Shown piece by piece: positions 41,733 through 49,546 of a stretch of DNA of 64,000 bases. The DNA is from Argonema galeatum A003/A1 (GTDB taxonomy: Bacteria > Cyanobacteriota > Cyanobacteriia > Cyanobacteriales > Aerosakkonemataceae). The notes beneath the pieces are model-generated. The model was not told the DNA's origin. It saw only the letters and a program-made list of their open reading frames with translations, and did not search any database. The stretch spans positions 305,100 to 369,099 of the forward strand of contig NZ_JAIQZM010000001.1 in the NCBI RefSeq assembly GCF_023333595.1, written 5' to 3'. Made by a program: the position numbers and the translations under genes. Numbering within the stretch: position 1 is the stretch's first letter; each line of letters starts with the position of its first letter.

Positions 41733-43805
41733 TTACACTTGACTGAGGCACGATTCGCTGCACATTACAATGCGATCGCGTCCTAAGTTTTTAGCCTGAT
41801 AAAGTGCCCTATCGGCCCCTGCAATCAATTCCTTTGGGGAAATGTCAGCAGTCGGAATCAGACAAGCCACCCCAGCGCTGAGGGTAATACAATCGCTGAC
41901 TTCTGAAGCGAAATGAGGAATCTGCAAATCTTTGACTCTGATTTGGATTTCCTTTGCCACTCGCAATGCCCCTTTGAGATCGGTGTTGGGCAAAATTACC
42001 GCAAATTCTTCTCCTCCATAACGGGCAACTAAATCGGCAGGGCGCTTCACTGCCCGCTGGATAGCTTTAGCAACCAGTCGCAAACATTCATCCCCTGCTT
42101 GATGACCGTAGGTATCGTTATAGGATTTGAAAAAATCGATATCGCACAAAATTAGAGACAGCGGTTGTTTGTCGCGAGCTAAAATCAGCAATTGCTGTAG
42201 CAAATACTCATCAAACCTGCGCCTATTAGCTATATGAGTTAAACCATCGGAACTGGCTAGGCGCTGCAACTGTTCGTTTGCGGCTTGCAACTGTTGATAA
42301 AGTTCCGCTTGTTGAATGGCGATCGCTAACTGATTCGCCAGATGTTTCATTAACTCAATCTCCAAAGGCTGCCATGCCCTGAGTGTCCCACACTGCTGAA
42401 CCATCAACAGTCCCCACAACTGTTCTCCTTGCAGAATAGGAACCTCCAAGTTGGCTTTTACGCCCCAGTTTCTTAATAATTCGATGTGGCAATTGGGAAA
42501 ATTGGCGGCAGTAGAAATATCTTCTATAGCTCGAATGTTACCCTGCTGATAATAAGAAAAATTACCATCTCTGAGGCAACAGTCTGGGATGTTCGCTCCC
42601 AGTATAGATGTGCAGTTAGAGGCCAGAGATTCTACGGCCACATTGCCTATCTTGACGATATTGCTGTCTTTGTGCGTATTGGGCCCAAAGCGGAAAATGA
42701 TCGCGCGATCGGTCCCTAGAAACTGTCGCACTTGCGTCACCGCAGTGTTGAGAACTTCACTGAGATTTAGCGACTGGCGGATGTGCTGAGTAATTACCCC
42801 CATCAGCCGCTCCCGTTCAGTTTGCAGCCGCATTGCTTCTTCCGTCCACTTGCGTTTGCTGATATCTTGAGCTGTTCCCAGAATTTGTTTGGGCAAACCC
42901 TCAGCCGTTCTAGCGAAAACGATTTCCCGGCTGTGAAACCAGCACCATTCACCCGATCGATGCTTGATTCGATATTCCCTCTCCAGAATATCACCATCTT
43001 GTGCAATAGTGAACTTTTCCTGGTGTGCAGAAACTTGCCATAAATCTTCTGGATACATCAAGTCAGGAAATAACTGCGACCCCATTTGTTGAATCTCTTC
43101 AGCTGTATAACCCAGCAATAAATCCACTTGGCGATTGATATAGATATTCCGCTTTTCTATCAAGTCATAGATGTATATAAGACAAGGCGTGGCATCGGCA
43201 ATTGTTTGAATAAAATGCTGGCTTTCTCGGAGTGCCTCCTCTACCTTTGTGCGTTCCTTAATCTCTTCCAAAGCCCGATCTCGCATGGCGCGGTAATCTT
43301 GGATACGATAAGTCAGATCCGTAACATCCTCGATTACGAAAAGGGCATAGAACGATTTTGGATTATTAAGCTGTTGGTGGGATTCGACAATATCTGACTC
43401 ACAAGCTGCATTGCCCAATCGAAAATCGCATTCGCAGGCTCTGCTTAGCAACGAGCCAAATCTAAAATCGGGTGCAGGTACAGTAGTTACAGTTGTGTGC
43501 TGGATGCGCCACCGTCCATCCGCCATCTGAGCGGGAATAATCGACTTGTGAAGCTGAGAAGAAAAAATAGTTGGGGGTCCACCTTCAAAAATCTGCTTCA
43601 GTCTATGGGCGTACTTAGGCTGATGCAGATGAGGAAAATAGATGCCAATATCCTTTAAGAGAATTTCGCTTCTAGAAATTCCCGTCCAGTCTTCCAGACA
43701 TCGGTTCCAAAAAAGAACGCTAAAATCTTCTCGGAGAACGCAAACTCCTTCGGGAACCCGATCAAGAATGCCAAACTCTTTCTGGGCTGCCTGGATCTCG
43801 TTCAT
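41733..43805 (-). CDS. Diguanylate cyclase with PAS, PAS and GAF sensory domains
   Basis: GAGGGTGATAATG makes ATG 43805 the start (MNEIQAAQKEFG), about 690 residues. Order: PAS-like (about 15-165), PAS/PAC (about 200-325, ending KQILGTAQDISKRK), GAF (about 345-500), GGDEF (about 525-685). The GGDEF domain is intact: RRRFDEYLL, LCDIDFFKSYNDTYGHQAGD and ARYGGEEFAVILP. An RPAD sequence five residues before GGEEF fits the RxxD product-inhibition site. So it should make cyclic di-GMP. The first PAS contains an odd insert (about 130-152). The start overlaps the 3' end of the CheC-like gene, indicating one operon with the response regulator. Confidence 0.93.
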   Translation of the reverse strand: MNEIQAAQKEFGILDRVPEGVCVLREDFSVLFWNRCLEDWTGISRSEILLKDIGIYFPHLHQPKYAHRLKQIFEGGPPTIFSSQLHKSIIPAQMADGRWRIQHTTVTTVPAPDFRFGSLLSRACECDFRLGNAACESDIVESHQQLNNPKSFYALFVIEDVTDLTYRIQDYRAMRDRALEEIKERTKVEEALRESQHFIQTIADATPCLIYIYDLIEKRNIYINRQVDLLLGYTAEEIQQMGSQLFPDLMYPEDLWQVSAHQEKFTIAQDGDILEREYRIKHRSGEWCWFHSREIVFARTAEGLPKQILGTAQDISKRKWTEEAMRLQTERERLMGVITQHIRQSLNLSEVLNTAVTQVRQFLGTDRAIIFRFGPNTHKDSNIVKIGNVAVESLASNCTSILGANIPDCCLRDGNFSYYQQGNIRAIEDISTAANFPNCHIELLRNWGVKANLEVPILQGEQLWGLLMVQQCGTLRAWQPLEIELMKHLANQLAIAIQQAELYQQLQAANEQLQRLASSDGLTHIANRRRFDEYLLQQLLILARDKQPLSLILCDIDFFKSYNDTYGHQAGDECLRLVAKAIQRAVKRPADLVARYGGEEFAVILPNTDLKGALRVAKEIQIRVKDLQIPHFASEVSDCITLSAGVACLIPTADISPKELIAGADRALYQAKNLGRDRIVMCSESCLSQV

Positions 43806-44412
43806 TATCACCCTCAAAAGCTAGGTCAATGGCCTTTAGCATAGCGTCGAAGGAACCCACTTTAAAAATTACAACAATATCTCCAGCAATTTGCAGTTGC
43901 TCGATGATAAAACGGGTATGTGCCAAGAAAACGCTGGCCTTGGCATCAAGCTGCTTTGAATTGACCAACTTGTCAATCCTACCTTCTACATAAGTGGGCA
44001 GTGAGTATTCCAAGTGTTGTACTAAGACGTTACTCAGGGAACCCATAATGCCGTTGAGAACAATATTGCCTACTTCAAGCAAGGTTCCTATTTTCACAGA
44101 ATCCAGGTCAGGAGTGCCCGCAGTTTCACCTGTGAGAACTTCCACGAGGGTAGATGCACTTTCCGTCGGAAAAATTAGCTCGGCAGTGCCAGCAAACGAG
44201 CCAGAGAAGTTCAAGCCTACTGTGGAAAGTAGATCTCCATTGAATCGTATTTCGAGATCCGGTTGCAACTCTTGTGGGGAAAGCACTTTTATATAAGGGA
44301 TACGCAGGCAAATCGGGGAACCGATCATCTCGTTTAGCACGCCAGCGGCTCTGCCCACGCCAATATTCACCAACTCCTGCAAAACATCTACCTGGTCAAC
44401 TGTTAGGTTCAT
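43762..44412 (-). CDS. CheC-type chemotaxis phosphatase-like protein
   Basis: The frame opens at 44433; AGGAAGGGATATATG sets the start at 44412 (MNLTVDQVDVLQELVNIG), about 216 residues. CheC/CheX/FliY marks: LQELVNIGVGRAAGVLNEMIG (first helix, E/N motif), GTAELIFPTESA and GTLLEVGNIVLNGIMGSLSNVL (second catalytic E...N motif). The family dephosphorylates CheY-P. The gene overlaps the preceding receiver gene by 17 bases and the following diguanylate cyclase gene by 44 bases, so the three are cotranscribed. The C-terminal extension has no recognised domain. Confidence 0.88.
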   Translation of the reverse strand: MNLTVDQVDVLQELVNIGVGRAAGVLNEMIGSPICLRIPYIKVLSPQELQPDLEIRFNGDLLSTVGLNFSGSFAGTAELIFPTESASTLVEVLTGETAGTPDLDSVKIGTLLEVGNIVLNGIMGSLSNVLVQHLEYSLPTYVEGRIDKLVNSKQLDAKASVFLAHTRFIIEQLQIAGDIVVIFKVGSFDAMLKAIDLAFEGDNERDPGSPERVWHS

Positions 44413-44788
44413 ATATCCCTTCCTGGGTGGCAACCCCGATCGCTTTTTTGACCCAATGGCGCAGTTCCTCTGGTTTGGGGATCTTGTTAAGAACTGTTAA
44501 CGCTCCCAGTTCTAAGCATTCAGCGCGAGTGGTTTGCTGAACATCCGCCGTCACTACAATTGTCGGAATCTGCAAACCTTCGTCCCGCAGCGCCAGAAGC
44601 ACTTGTCGCCCGCCCATTTCCGGCATTAAGAGGTCTAACACTATACACTCTGGGTTGTGGGTGCGAATCATCTGTAGACCTTGTAGTCCGTTCGGCGCTT
44701 CCAGGATGGTATGTCCTTCTGCTTTCAGGATTTTCTGGAGCATCTTGCGAATGAAAGCTGCATCTTCTACGATTAAAATCAATGCCAC
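44396..44788 (-). CDS. Stand-alone response regulator (CheY-like receiver)
   Basis: A 130-residue single receiver domain: ILIVEDAAFIRKML (Glu8/Asp9 acidic pocket), CIVLDLLMPEMGGRQVL (phosphoacceptor Asp52), TIVVTADVQ (Thr) and VLNKIPKPEELRHWV (Lys102). There is no output domain, so it signals by protein contact, as CheY does. It heads the operon with a CheC-like phosphatase and a GGDEF protein. The likely logic is that the phosphatase resets this receiver and the pair controls c-di-GMP output. The cognate kinase is not in the window. Confidence 0.92.
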   Translation of the reverse strand: MALILIVEDAAFIRKMLQKILKAEGHTILEAPNGLQGLQMIRTHNPECIVLDLLMPEMGGRQVLLALRDEGLQIPTIVVTADVQQTTRAECLELGALTVLNKIPKPEELRHWVKKAIGVATQEGIYEPNS

Positions 44789-45080
44789 TATTTCTTTTCC
44801 TCAAGTTTTTTTAATTTAAGTAAATTTCTGTAATAATACAGCAAAGTGAATCGTAGTGACTACAGCAGTTAGTCATAATGGTTAACATAAATTATTAATT
44901 CCATGCCATCAGGTAGAGATTTGCTGGCGCGATCGCTACTTTTACCATTTATTTCTTACGGCTTTTCATCAACTTTTTTAAGCCTAACACAAAAGTCTAA
45001 ACCAATTGTAATTTATTTACCGCAATTTTATTTTAAAATAAAATTAGTACTAATTCAAGTTCCTAGTTACTTGCTTTCTA
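44789..45080. other. Spacer upstream of the response-regulator operon
   Basis: AT-rich, no accepted gene. It should contain the promoter of the minus-strand operon; no convincing boxes are visible. The right part begins the copy D repeat leader (TTCAAGTTCCTAGTTACTTG). Confidence 0.4.
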
Positions 45081-45148
45081 GGTACGTTGTTGCGCTTTAG
45101 CGCTCTTATCCCAGTTGTAATAAGAGCGCTAAAGCGCAACAACGTACC
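45081..45148. repeat. GCGCTTTAGCGC hairpin element, copy D (28-bp perfect arms)
   Basis: Perfect 28-base arms starting GGTACGTTGTTGCGCTTTAG with a 12-base loop TCCCAGTTGTAA. This is the best preserved member of the family. It ends 7 bases before a coding fragment (45155-45259). Confidence 0.9.
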
Positions 45149-45154
45149 TACTAA

Positions 45155-45259
45155 CTACTAAATGCCTTACCTGAAAAAGCACCTAGAGACTACAAAGTTG
45201 TTATACTTTCTGATATTAATGGTGCAAAGGTGAACGCTCGCTTTACCTTTGATCGGTAA
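45155..45259 (+). pseudogene. 3' fragment of an unidentified gene
   Basis: An open stretch of 34 codons after an in-frame stop reads NALPEKAPRDYKVVILSDIN followed by GAKVNARFTFDR and a stop. The composition and pattern of hydrophobic residues look like the end of a beta-sandwich protein domain, but I cannot name it. There is no start codon before it except the repeat element. It looks like the tail of a gene whose front was lost or displaced when element D arrived. The following lipoprotein starts 24 bases later. Confidence 0.4.
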
Positions 45260-45282
45260 TTTTTGGAGATTGGAAACGGTCT

Positions 45283-46209
45283 ATGAAACACTTAGTCACA
45301 ACATTTGGTATAATTTCAACCCTCCTGCTTGCACAAGGTTGTTCGTCAACGGTTAAATCTGGAGAAGCAGTTAAATCTGGAGAAACATCTGACTCTATTG
45401 CAATAAAGCAGCATGAGGGTCATTTAATGGATAAAGGCGAAACACCTGTTGTTGCATCCGATCCTCATGCCGGACATTCGATGCACAATAATATGGAGCA
45501 GGCGAATAATTCAGCGCAAGCGAAGGCGTTATTTAGCGATCGCAAAAATATCCAACCGAATCAGCCTGTTGTGCTTGGTATTAATATTCAAAACTCCAAG
45601 GGGAAGGCAATTACCAAGTTTGACACCTTTCAGGAAAAAATCATGCACCTGATTCTTGTCAGCGACGATCTTCAGTTTTTCAATCACCTTCATCCCACTT
45701 ATAAACAAAATGGACGTTTTGAAGTAACGGCTAATTTTCCGCGATCGGGCCAATATACTTTCTTCGCCGATTACAAACCATCTGGGCAAAACGAACAAGT
45801 CTCGGTATTGAAAAAAGGAGTCCCCGGAGCCACTCCATCTGCCCCAGCAATTGACCTGAATACTGCTAAGACTTTTGGAGATACCAAGGTGAATATCACC
45901 TTTTCCAAACCCAAACTCAAAGCTGGTGAAGAAGTACACACGATATTTAAACTCAAAAATACTTCTAACAATCAACCAGTTACAAACTTGCAGCCTTATT
46001 TGGGAGAGCGAGGGCATTTAGTCATAGTAAAACATTCATCAAACTTGACGAAAGCAAATTATATTCACGCTCATGCAATGAAACATGACTCTGGGGGAGA
46101 AGTTCATTTTATGACTAAATTCCCTCAACCGGGAAAATATAAACTCTGGGGACAGTTCAATCGTAATGGAAAAGTTGTCACAACGGATTTTTGGGTAAAT
46201 GTTCAGTAG
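45283..46209 (+). CDS. His/Met-rich lipoprotein, possibly metal-related
   Basis: A 308-residue protein with a lipoprotein signal (LLLAQGC, Cys at about residue 20). The next 60 residues are rich in His and Met (HEGHLMDKGE, DPHAGHSMHNNME), like copper-binding stretches of exported proteins. Two beta-rich halves follow: residues 85-190 (MHLILVSDDLQFFNHLHPTY, FPRSGQYTFFADYKP) and 205-308 (RGHLVIVKHSSNLTKANYIHAHA, KFPQPGKYKLWGQF). The halves look alike (an internal duplication of a YtkA/FixH-like sandwich). It is probably anchored to a membrane facing the periplasm. Copper handling is inference from the His/Met motifs. Confidence 0.7.
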   Translation: MKHLVTTFGIISTLLLAQGCSSTVKSGEAVKSGETSDSIAIKQHEGHLMDKGETPVVASDPHAGHSMHNNMEQANNSAQAKALFSDRKNIQPNQPVVLGINIQNSKGKAITKFDTFQEKIMHLILVSDDLQFFNHLHPTYKQNGRFEVTANFPRSGQYTFFADYKPSGQNEQVSVLKKGVPGATPSAPAIDLNTAKTFGDTKVNITFSKPKLKAGEEVHTIFKLKNTSNNQPVTNLQPYLGERGHLVIVKHSSNLTKANYIHAHAMKHDSGGEVHFMTKFPQPGKYKLWGQFNRNGKVVTTDFWVNVQ

Positions 46210-46238
46210 CTAAATCGCAGTTGCAATTGTACAGTCAG

Positions 46239-46280
46239 GTAAGTTGTTGCGCTTTAGCGCTAAAGCACAACAACGTAGCC
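46239..46280. repeat. GCGCTTTAGCGC element, loopless copy E
   Basis: Arms AAGTTGTTGCGCTTTAGCGC and its near complement, joined with no loop (GCGCTAAAGC overlap). It lies 30 bases after the lipoprotein gene. Confidence 0.75.
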
Positions 46281-46314
46281 ATTATCCATTCTGAACAAGA
46301 ACCTATGGAACGTA

Positions 46315-46471
46315 ATATCGTGTTCGGTTACATCGTTAGTACATGAGTGATATCGTCAAATTGTCTGTTTTCATCGTTGGTTAGGTTTTTACCACAGATG
46401 AAGACAGATGAAGACAGATGAACACAGATAAGAATAAGAACAGGAATTTTTTAGGTAACCGGAGATGATAT
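46315..46471 (+). repeat. MITE-like dispersed repeat, copy 2 (terminal inverted repeats)
   Basis: 157 bases bounded by ATATCGTGTTCGGTTAC and the complement of ATATCATCTCCGGTTAC (14 of 17 matching). The interior is as in copy 1: GAGTGATATCGTCAAATTG, TTTTTACCACAGATGAAG, GATAAGAATAAGAACAGG. No gene. Copy 3 lies inverted on the other side of the next gene. Confidence 0.8.
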
Positions 46472-46580
46472 AACTAGCAACTGGAGTTACTTAGCACTTT
46501 TACTGTTAAATTGTCCTTAAACAGTGTTTAATAGGTAAAAATGTTAATCGTTCGATCGCAACTTTACTCAAAAACGCCTA

Positions 46581-48230
46581 ATGAACCATAAAAGATGGCG
46601 CTTCCCTCTGTTGGCGGCAGTTTGTGCCTTTGCCATCATACTATCGAACTGTGGCAACCCCACTAATAACAACCAATCTGAAAACCCCACCACTCCAGCC
46701 GCAACCCAACAAGGAGTGCTAGTCTACGGTTCCGGCGGACAACCCGTAAACCTGGAACCGGGGAATATCACCGACGGCAATTCAATCATTGTGCAGCAAC
46801 AAATCTACAATCGCTTGATTGAATTTAAGCCCGGGACTACTGAGTTTCAACCCAGTCTAGCTACTTCCTGGTCTGTTTCTGCGGATGGTAAAGTCTGGAC
46901 ATTTAAACTCCGTCCTGGTGTTAAATTTCACGACGGTAGCGATTTTAATGCTGAAGCAGTTAAGTTCAATGTAGAACGCTGGTGGAACCCCCAACATCCC
47001 AACGGTTACCGCAATGCTGGCAAATCTTATGAAATTTGGCAGCAACTTTTCGGCGGTTTTAAAGGGAAATCGGAGTCACTGCTGCAAGATGTTGTGGTGG
47101 TCGATAATTCTACAATTCAGTTTAAGCTCAAACAGCCGTTTGCTGCTTTTCCTGCCGCCATTGGTTCGGGTTACTTCGGCATTGCCAGTCCTGCTGCTAT
47201 TAAGAAAGCTGCCGCTAGTTACGGGACTCCGGGTTCGTTGGCAGTGGGAACGGGGCCATTTATTTTTAAGGAATGGCGTACAGGCGATCGCATTCTCCTA
47301 GAAAAAAACCCCAATTACTGGAAAAAAGGCGACCCCAAAATCAACCAATTGGTAATCCGTTTTATCACCGACCCAGCAGCTAGATTAGCGCAACTCAGAG
47401 CCGGTCAGATTGATTTTACGGTAGATTTAGCGCCAGATCAGCGCAAAGAAGTGGAGAGCGATGCCAATTTAGTCGCCATTCCTCGTCCTTCCTTTAATGT
47501 AGGTTATTTGGCGCTGAATCCCAGCTACAAACCGCTTGGGGATGCGAAAGTGCGGCAGGCGATCGCCCTGGCCATCAACAACGACCAAATCGTACAAGCC
47601 TTCTGGGGCAATTTAGGCAAACACGACAGCCATTTTACGCCGCCGTCTTTAAATTGGGCCCAATCAAGTAAAATTACGGAATACAACTATAACCCGCAAA
47701 AAGCCAAGCAATTACTAGCTCAAGCTGGCTATCCCACTGGCTTTGACTTAGAACTTTGGTATATGCCCGTTTCGCGACCTTATTTTCCTACTCCCAAGCC
47801 AATTGCGGAAGCTTTTGCTGCCGACTTGAGTGCGATCGGCATTCGTGTCAAACTGAATACCAAAGATTGGGCAGCTTACTTGAGCGATCGTAGAAAACCC
47901 CCAGGCTTTCAAGCTTTCATGTTAGGCTGGACACCCGACTACGGCGACCCCGACAGCTTCTATTATCCCCACTTTAGTCCTGCTGCCACCGATGATATAG
48001 GTAATTGGAAAAATGATAAAGTTACCCAACTTTTAAATCTAGGTAGAGCAACTGGGGATAAAGCAGCTAGAGCTAAAATTTACGCTGAAGTTGATGAAAT
48101 ATTGCATAACGAAGCAGTACGTTTGCCGATCGTACATTCACAGCCGCTTTTAGCTAAGCGCAAGAATATTGAAGGTTGGATTCCCAGTCCTTTAGGTAGC
48201 GAGTCATTTGAGCAAATTGAGAAAAAGTGA
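46581..48230 (+). CDS. ABC transporter substrate-binding protein, peptide/nickel type
   Basis: A 549-residue lipoprotein (lipobox ILSNCG, Cys at about 24) of the OppA/DppA family (SBP_bac_5). Family marks: VYGSGGQPVNLEPGNITDGN, WSVSADGKVWTFKLRPGVKFHDGSDFNAEAVKFNVERW near residue 100, and YGDPDSFYYPHFSP near 455. Ligands may be oligopeptides, nickel or glutathione; this cannot be resolved. Two permease genes follow on the same strand after about 300 bases. The gene is flanked by copies 2 and 3 of the MITE-like repeat in inverted orientation. Confidence 0.93.
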   Translation: MNHKRWRFPLLAAVCAFAIILSNCGNPTNNNQSENPTTPAATQQGVLVYGSGGQPVNLEPGNITDGNSIIVQQQIYNRLIEFKPGTTEFQPSLATSWSVSADGKVWTFKLRPGVKFHDGSDFNAEAVKFNVERWWNPQHPNGYRNAGKSYEIWQQLFGGFKGKSESLLQDVVVVDNSTIQFKLKQPFAAFPAAIGSGYFGIASPAAIKKAAASYGTPGSLAVGTGPFIFKEWRTGDRILLEKNPNYWKKGDPKINQLVIRFITDPAARLAQLRAGQIDFTVDLAPDQRKEVESDANLVAIPRPSFNVGYLALNPSYKPLGDAKVRQAIALAINNDQIVQAFWGNLGKHDSHFTPPSLNWAQSSKITEYNYNPQKAKQLLAQAGYPTGFDLELWYMPVSRPYFPTPKPIAEAFAADLSAIGIRVKLNTKDWAAYLSDRRKPPGFQAFMLGWTPDYGDPDSFYYPHFSPAATDDIGNWKNDKVTQLLNLGRATGDKAARAKIYAEVDEILHNEAVRLPIVHSQPLLAKRKNIEGWIPSPLGSESFEQIEKK

Positions 48231-48347
48231 GCATTTTAGCAGTATGTTCATCTCAAATATTGCATTAATGAATCATAGGATGCGTTAGCTTTACGTAACG
48301 CATCAGAGATAACTCTTGGTGATGCGTTATATCATGTCCTAACGCAT
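48231..48347. repeat. GATGCGTTA/TAACGCATC palindromes
   Basis: GATGCGTTAGCTTTACGTAACGCATC (48281-48306; perfect outer arms of at least 9 bases), and GATGCGTTATATCATGTCCTAACGCATC (48321-48348). The second palindrome directly abuts or interrupts the left end of MITE-like copy 3. Confidence 0.7.
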
Positions 48348-48494
48348 CGGTTACCTAAAAAATTATTGCGATCGTTCTTATCTGCGTTTATCTGCGTGCA
48401 TCTGTCTACATCTGCGGTAAAATTTTAACCAACGATGACAACAGACAATTTGAAGATATCACTCATGTACTAACGATATAACCGGACACGATAT
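48348..48494 (-). repeat. MITE-like dispersed repeat, copy 3
   Basis: CGGTTACCTAAAAAATT at the left, TTATCTGCGTTTATCTGCG and ACATCTGCGGTAAAATTTTA in the middle, ATAACCGGACACGATAT at the right: the same element as copies 1 and 2 on the opposite strand. It ends 32 bases before the dppB-like start, so it occupies the operon's internal spacer. Confidence 0.8.
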
Positions 48495-48526
48495 TACTAA
48501 CGCATCTTACTCGATCGCAAAAATTT

Positions 48527-49537
48527 ATGTGGAAATACATCGCCAAACGCCTACTCAGCCTCCTACCAGTTTTATTAGGAATTACCCTTTTAGTATTCGC
48601 ATTGTTGCACCTAATACCGGGCGATCCAGCCGTGGTACTATCAGGAGAAAGAGCCACACCAGAACAAGTAGAAGCACTCAGACAGCAGTTAGGTTTAGAT
48701 CGGCCTTTACCCCTACAATATCTCGCATTTCTAGAAAAGCTAATTCGCTTCGACTTTGGCACCAGTATTATCAGCGGTATTCCAATTGCCGATGAGATAA
48801 AAAATCGCTGGCCTGCTACATTTGAGTTATCCGTCGCTGCAATATTAGTAGCAATTACTTTGGGAATACCAGCCGGAATTTTCGCCGCAGTTCGCAAAAA
48901 TAGCTGGCTCGATAATCTCTTAATGAGTGGATCTTTGATTGGTGTTTCTCTACCAGTATACTGGTTAGGATTATTGCTAATTTACTTATTTGCAGTCAAC
49001 CTACAACTCCTACCTCCCAGCGGGCGAATTAGTGTTGAAACTGGTTTCAATTTCAAAGCAATCACAAACTTTTATGTAATGGATGCCTTGTTTAAATTTG
49101 ATATAGCAACCCTGAAAGATGTGCTAGCTCACCTTATTTTACCAGCACTGACATTAGGCACTATCCCCCTAGCAATTATTGCTCGGATTACTCGCAGCGC
49201 CATGCTGGAAGTGCTATTGCAAGATTATATACGCACTGCTAAAGCAAAAGGCGTTCCCGCATACTTAGTTATATTCCAACACGCGCTGAAAAATGCTTTA
49301 TTGCCAATTAGTACAACTATCGGTTTGCAATTCGGCAACCTTCTTGGTGGAGCCATTCTCACTGAAACAATCTTTTCTTGGCCGGGAATTGGTTCTTGGA
49401 TATATGAGGGAATTCTAGCGCGGGATTACCCTGTTGTGCAAGGCGGGGTGGTGTTTGTGTCAGCGACTTTTGTGCTAATTAATTTGTTAGTTGATATATC
49501 TTATGCTTTGTTCGATCCGAGAATTCAATACAAATAG
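48527..49537 (+). CDS. ABC transporter permease, DppB/OppB type
   Basis: A 336-residue integral membrane protein: MWKYIAKRLLSLLPVLLGIT at the start, LIPGDPAVVLSGERATPEQVEALRQQLGLDRPLPLQYL (family signature), and the ATPase-contact EAA loop at about 235 (RTAKAKGVPAYLVIFQHALKNALLP). It forms a channel together with the next gene's product. About 300 bases separate it from the binding-protein gene, most of which is repeat DNA. Confidence 0.95.
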   Translation: MWKYIAKRLLSLLPVLLGITLLVFALLHLIPGDPAVVLSGERATPEQVEALRQQLGLDRPLPLQYLAFLEKLIRFDFGTSIISGIPIADEIKNRWPATFELSVAAILVAITLGIPAGIFAAVRKNSWLDNLLMSGSLIGVSLPVYWLGLLLIYLFAVNLQLLPPSGRISVETGFNFKAITNFYVMDALFKFDIATLKDVLAHLILPALTLGTIPLAIIARITRSAMLEVLLQDYIRTAKAKGVPAYLVIFQHALKNALLPISTTIGLQFGNLLGGAILTETIFSWPGIGSWIYEGILARDYPVVQGGVVFVSATFVLINLLVDISYALFDPRIQYK

Positions 49538-49546
49538 CAATTAGCA

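Noticed and set aside
42486-42789. Plus-strand ORFs inside the diguanylate cyclase gene
   Set aside because: Shadows of the GAF domain coding sequence on the other strand.
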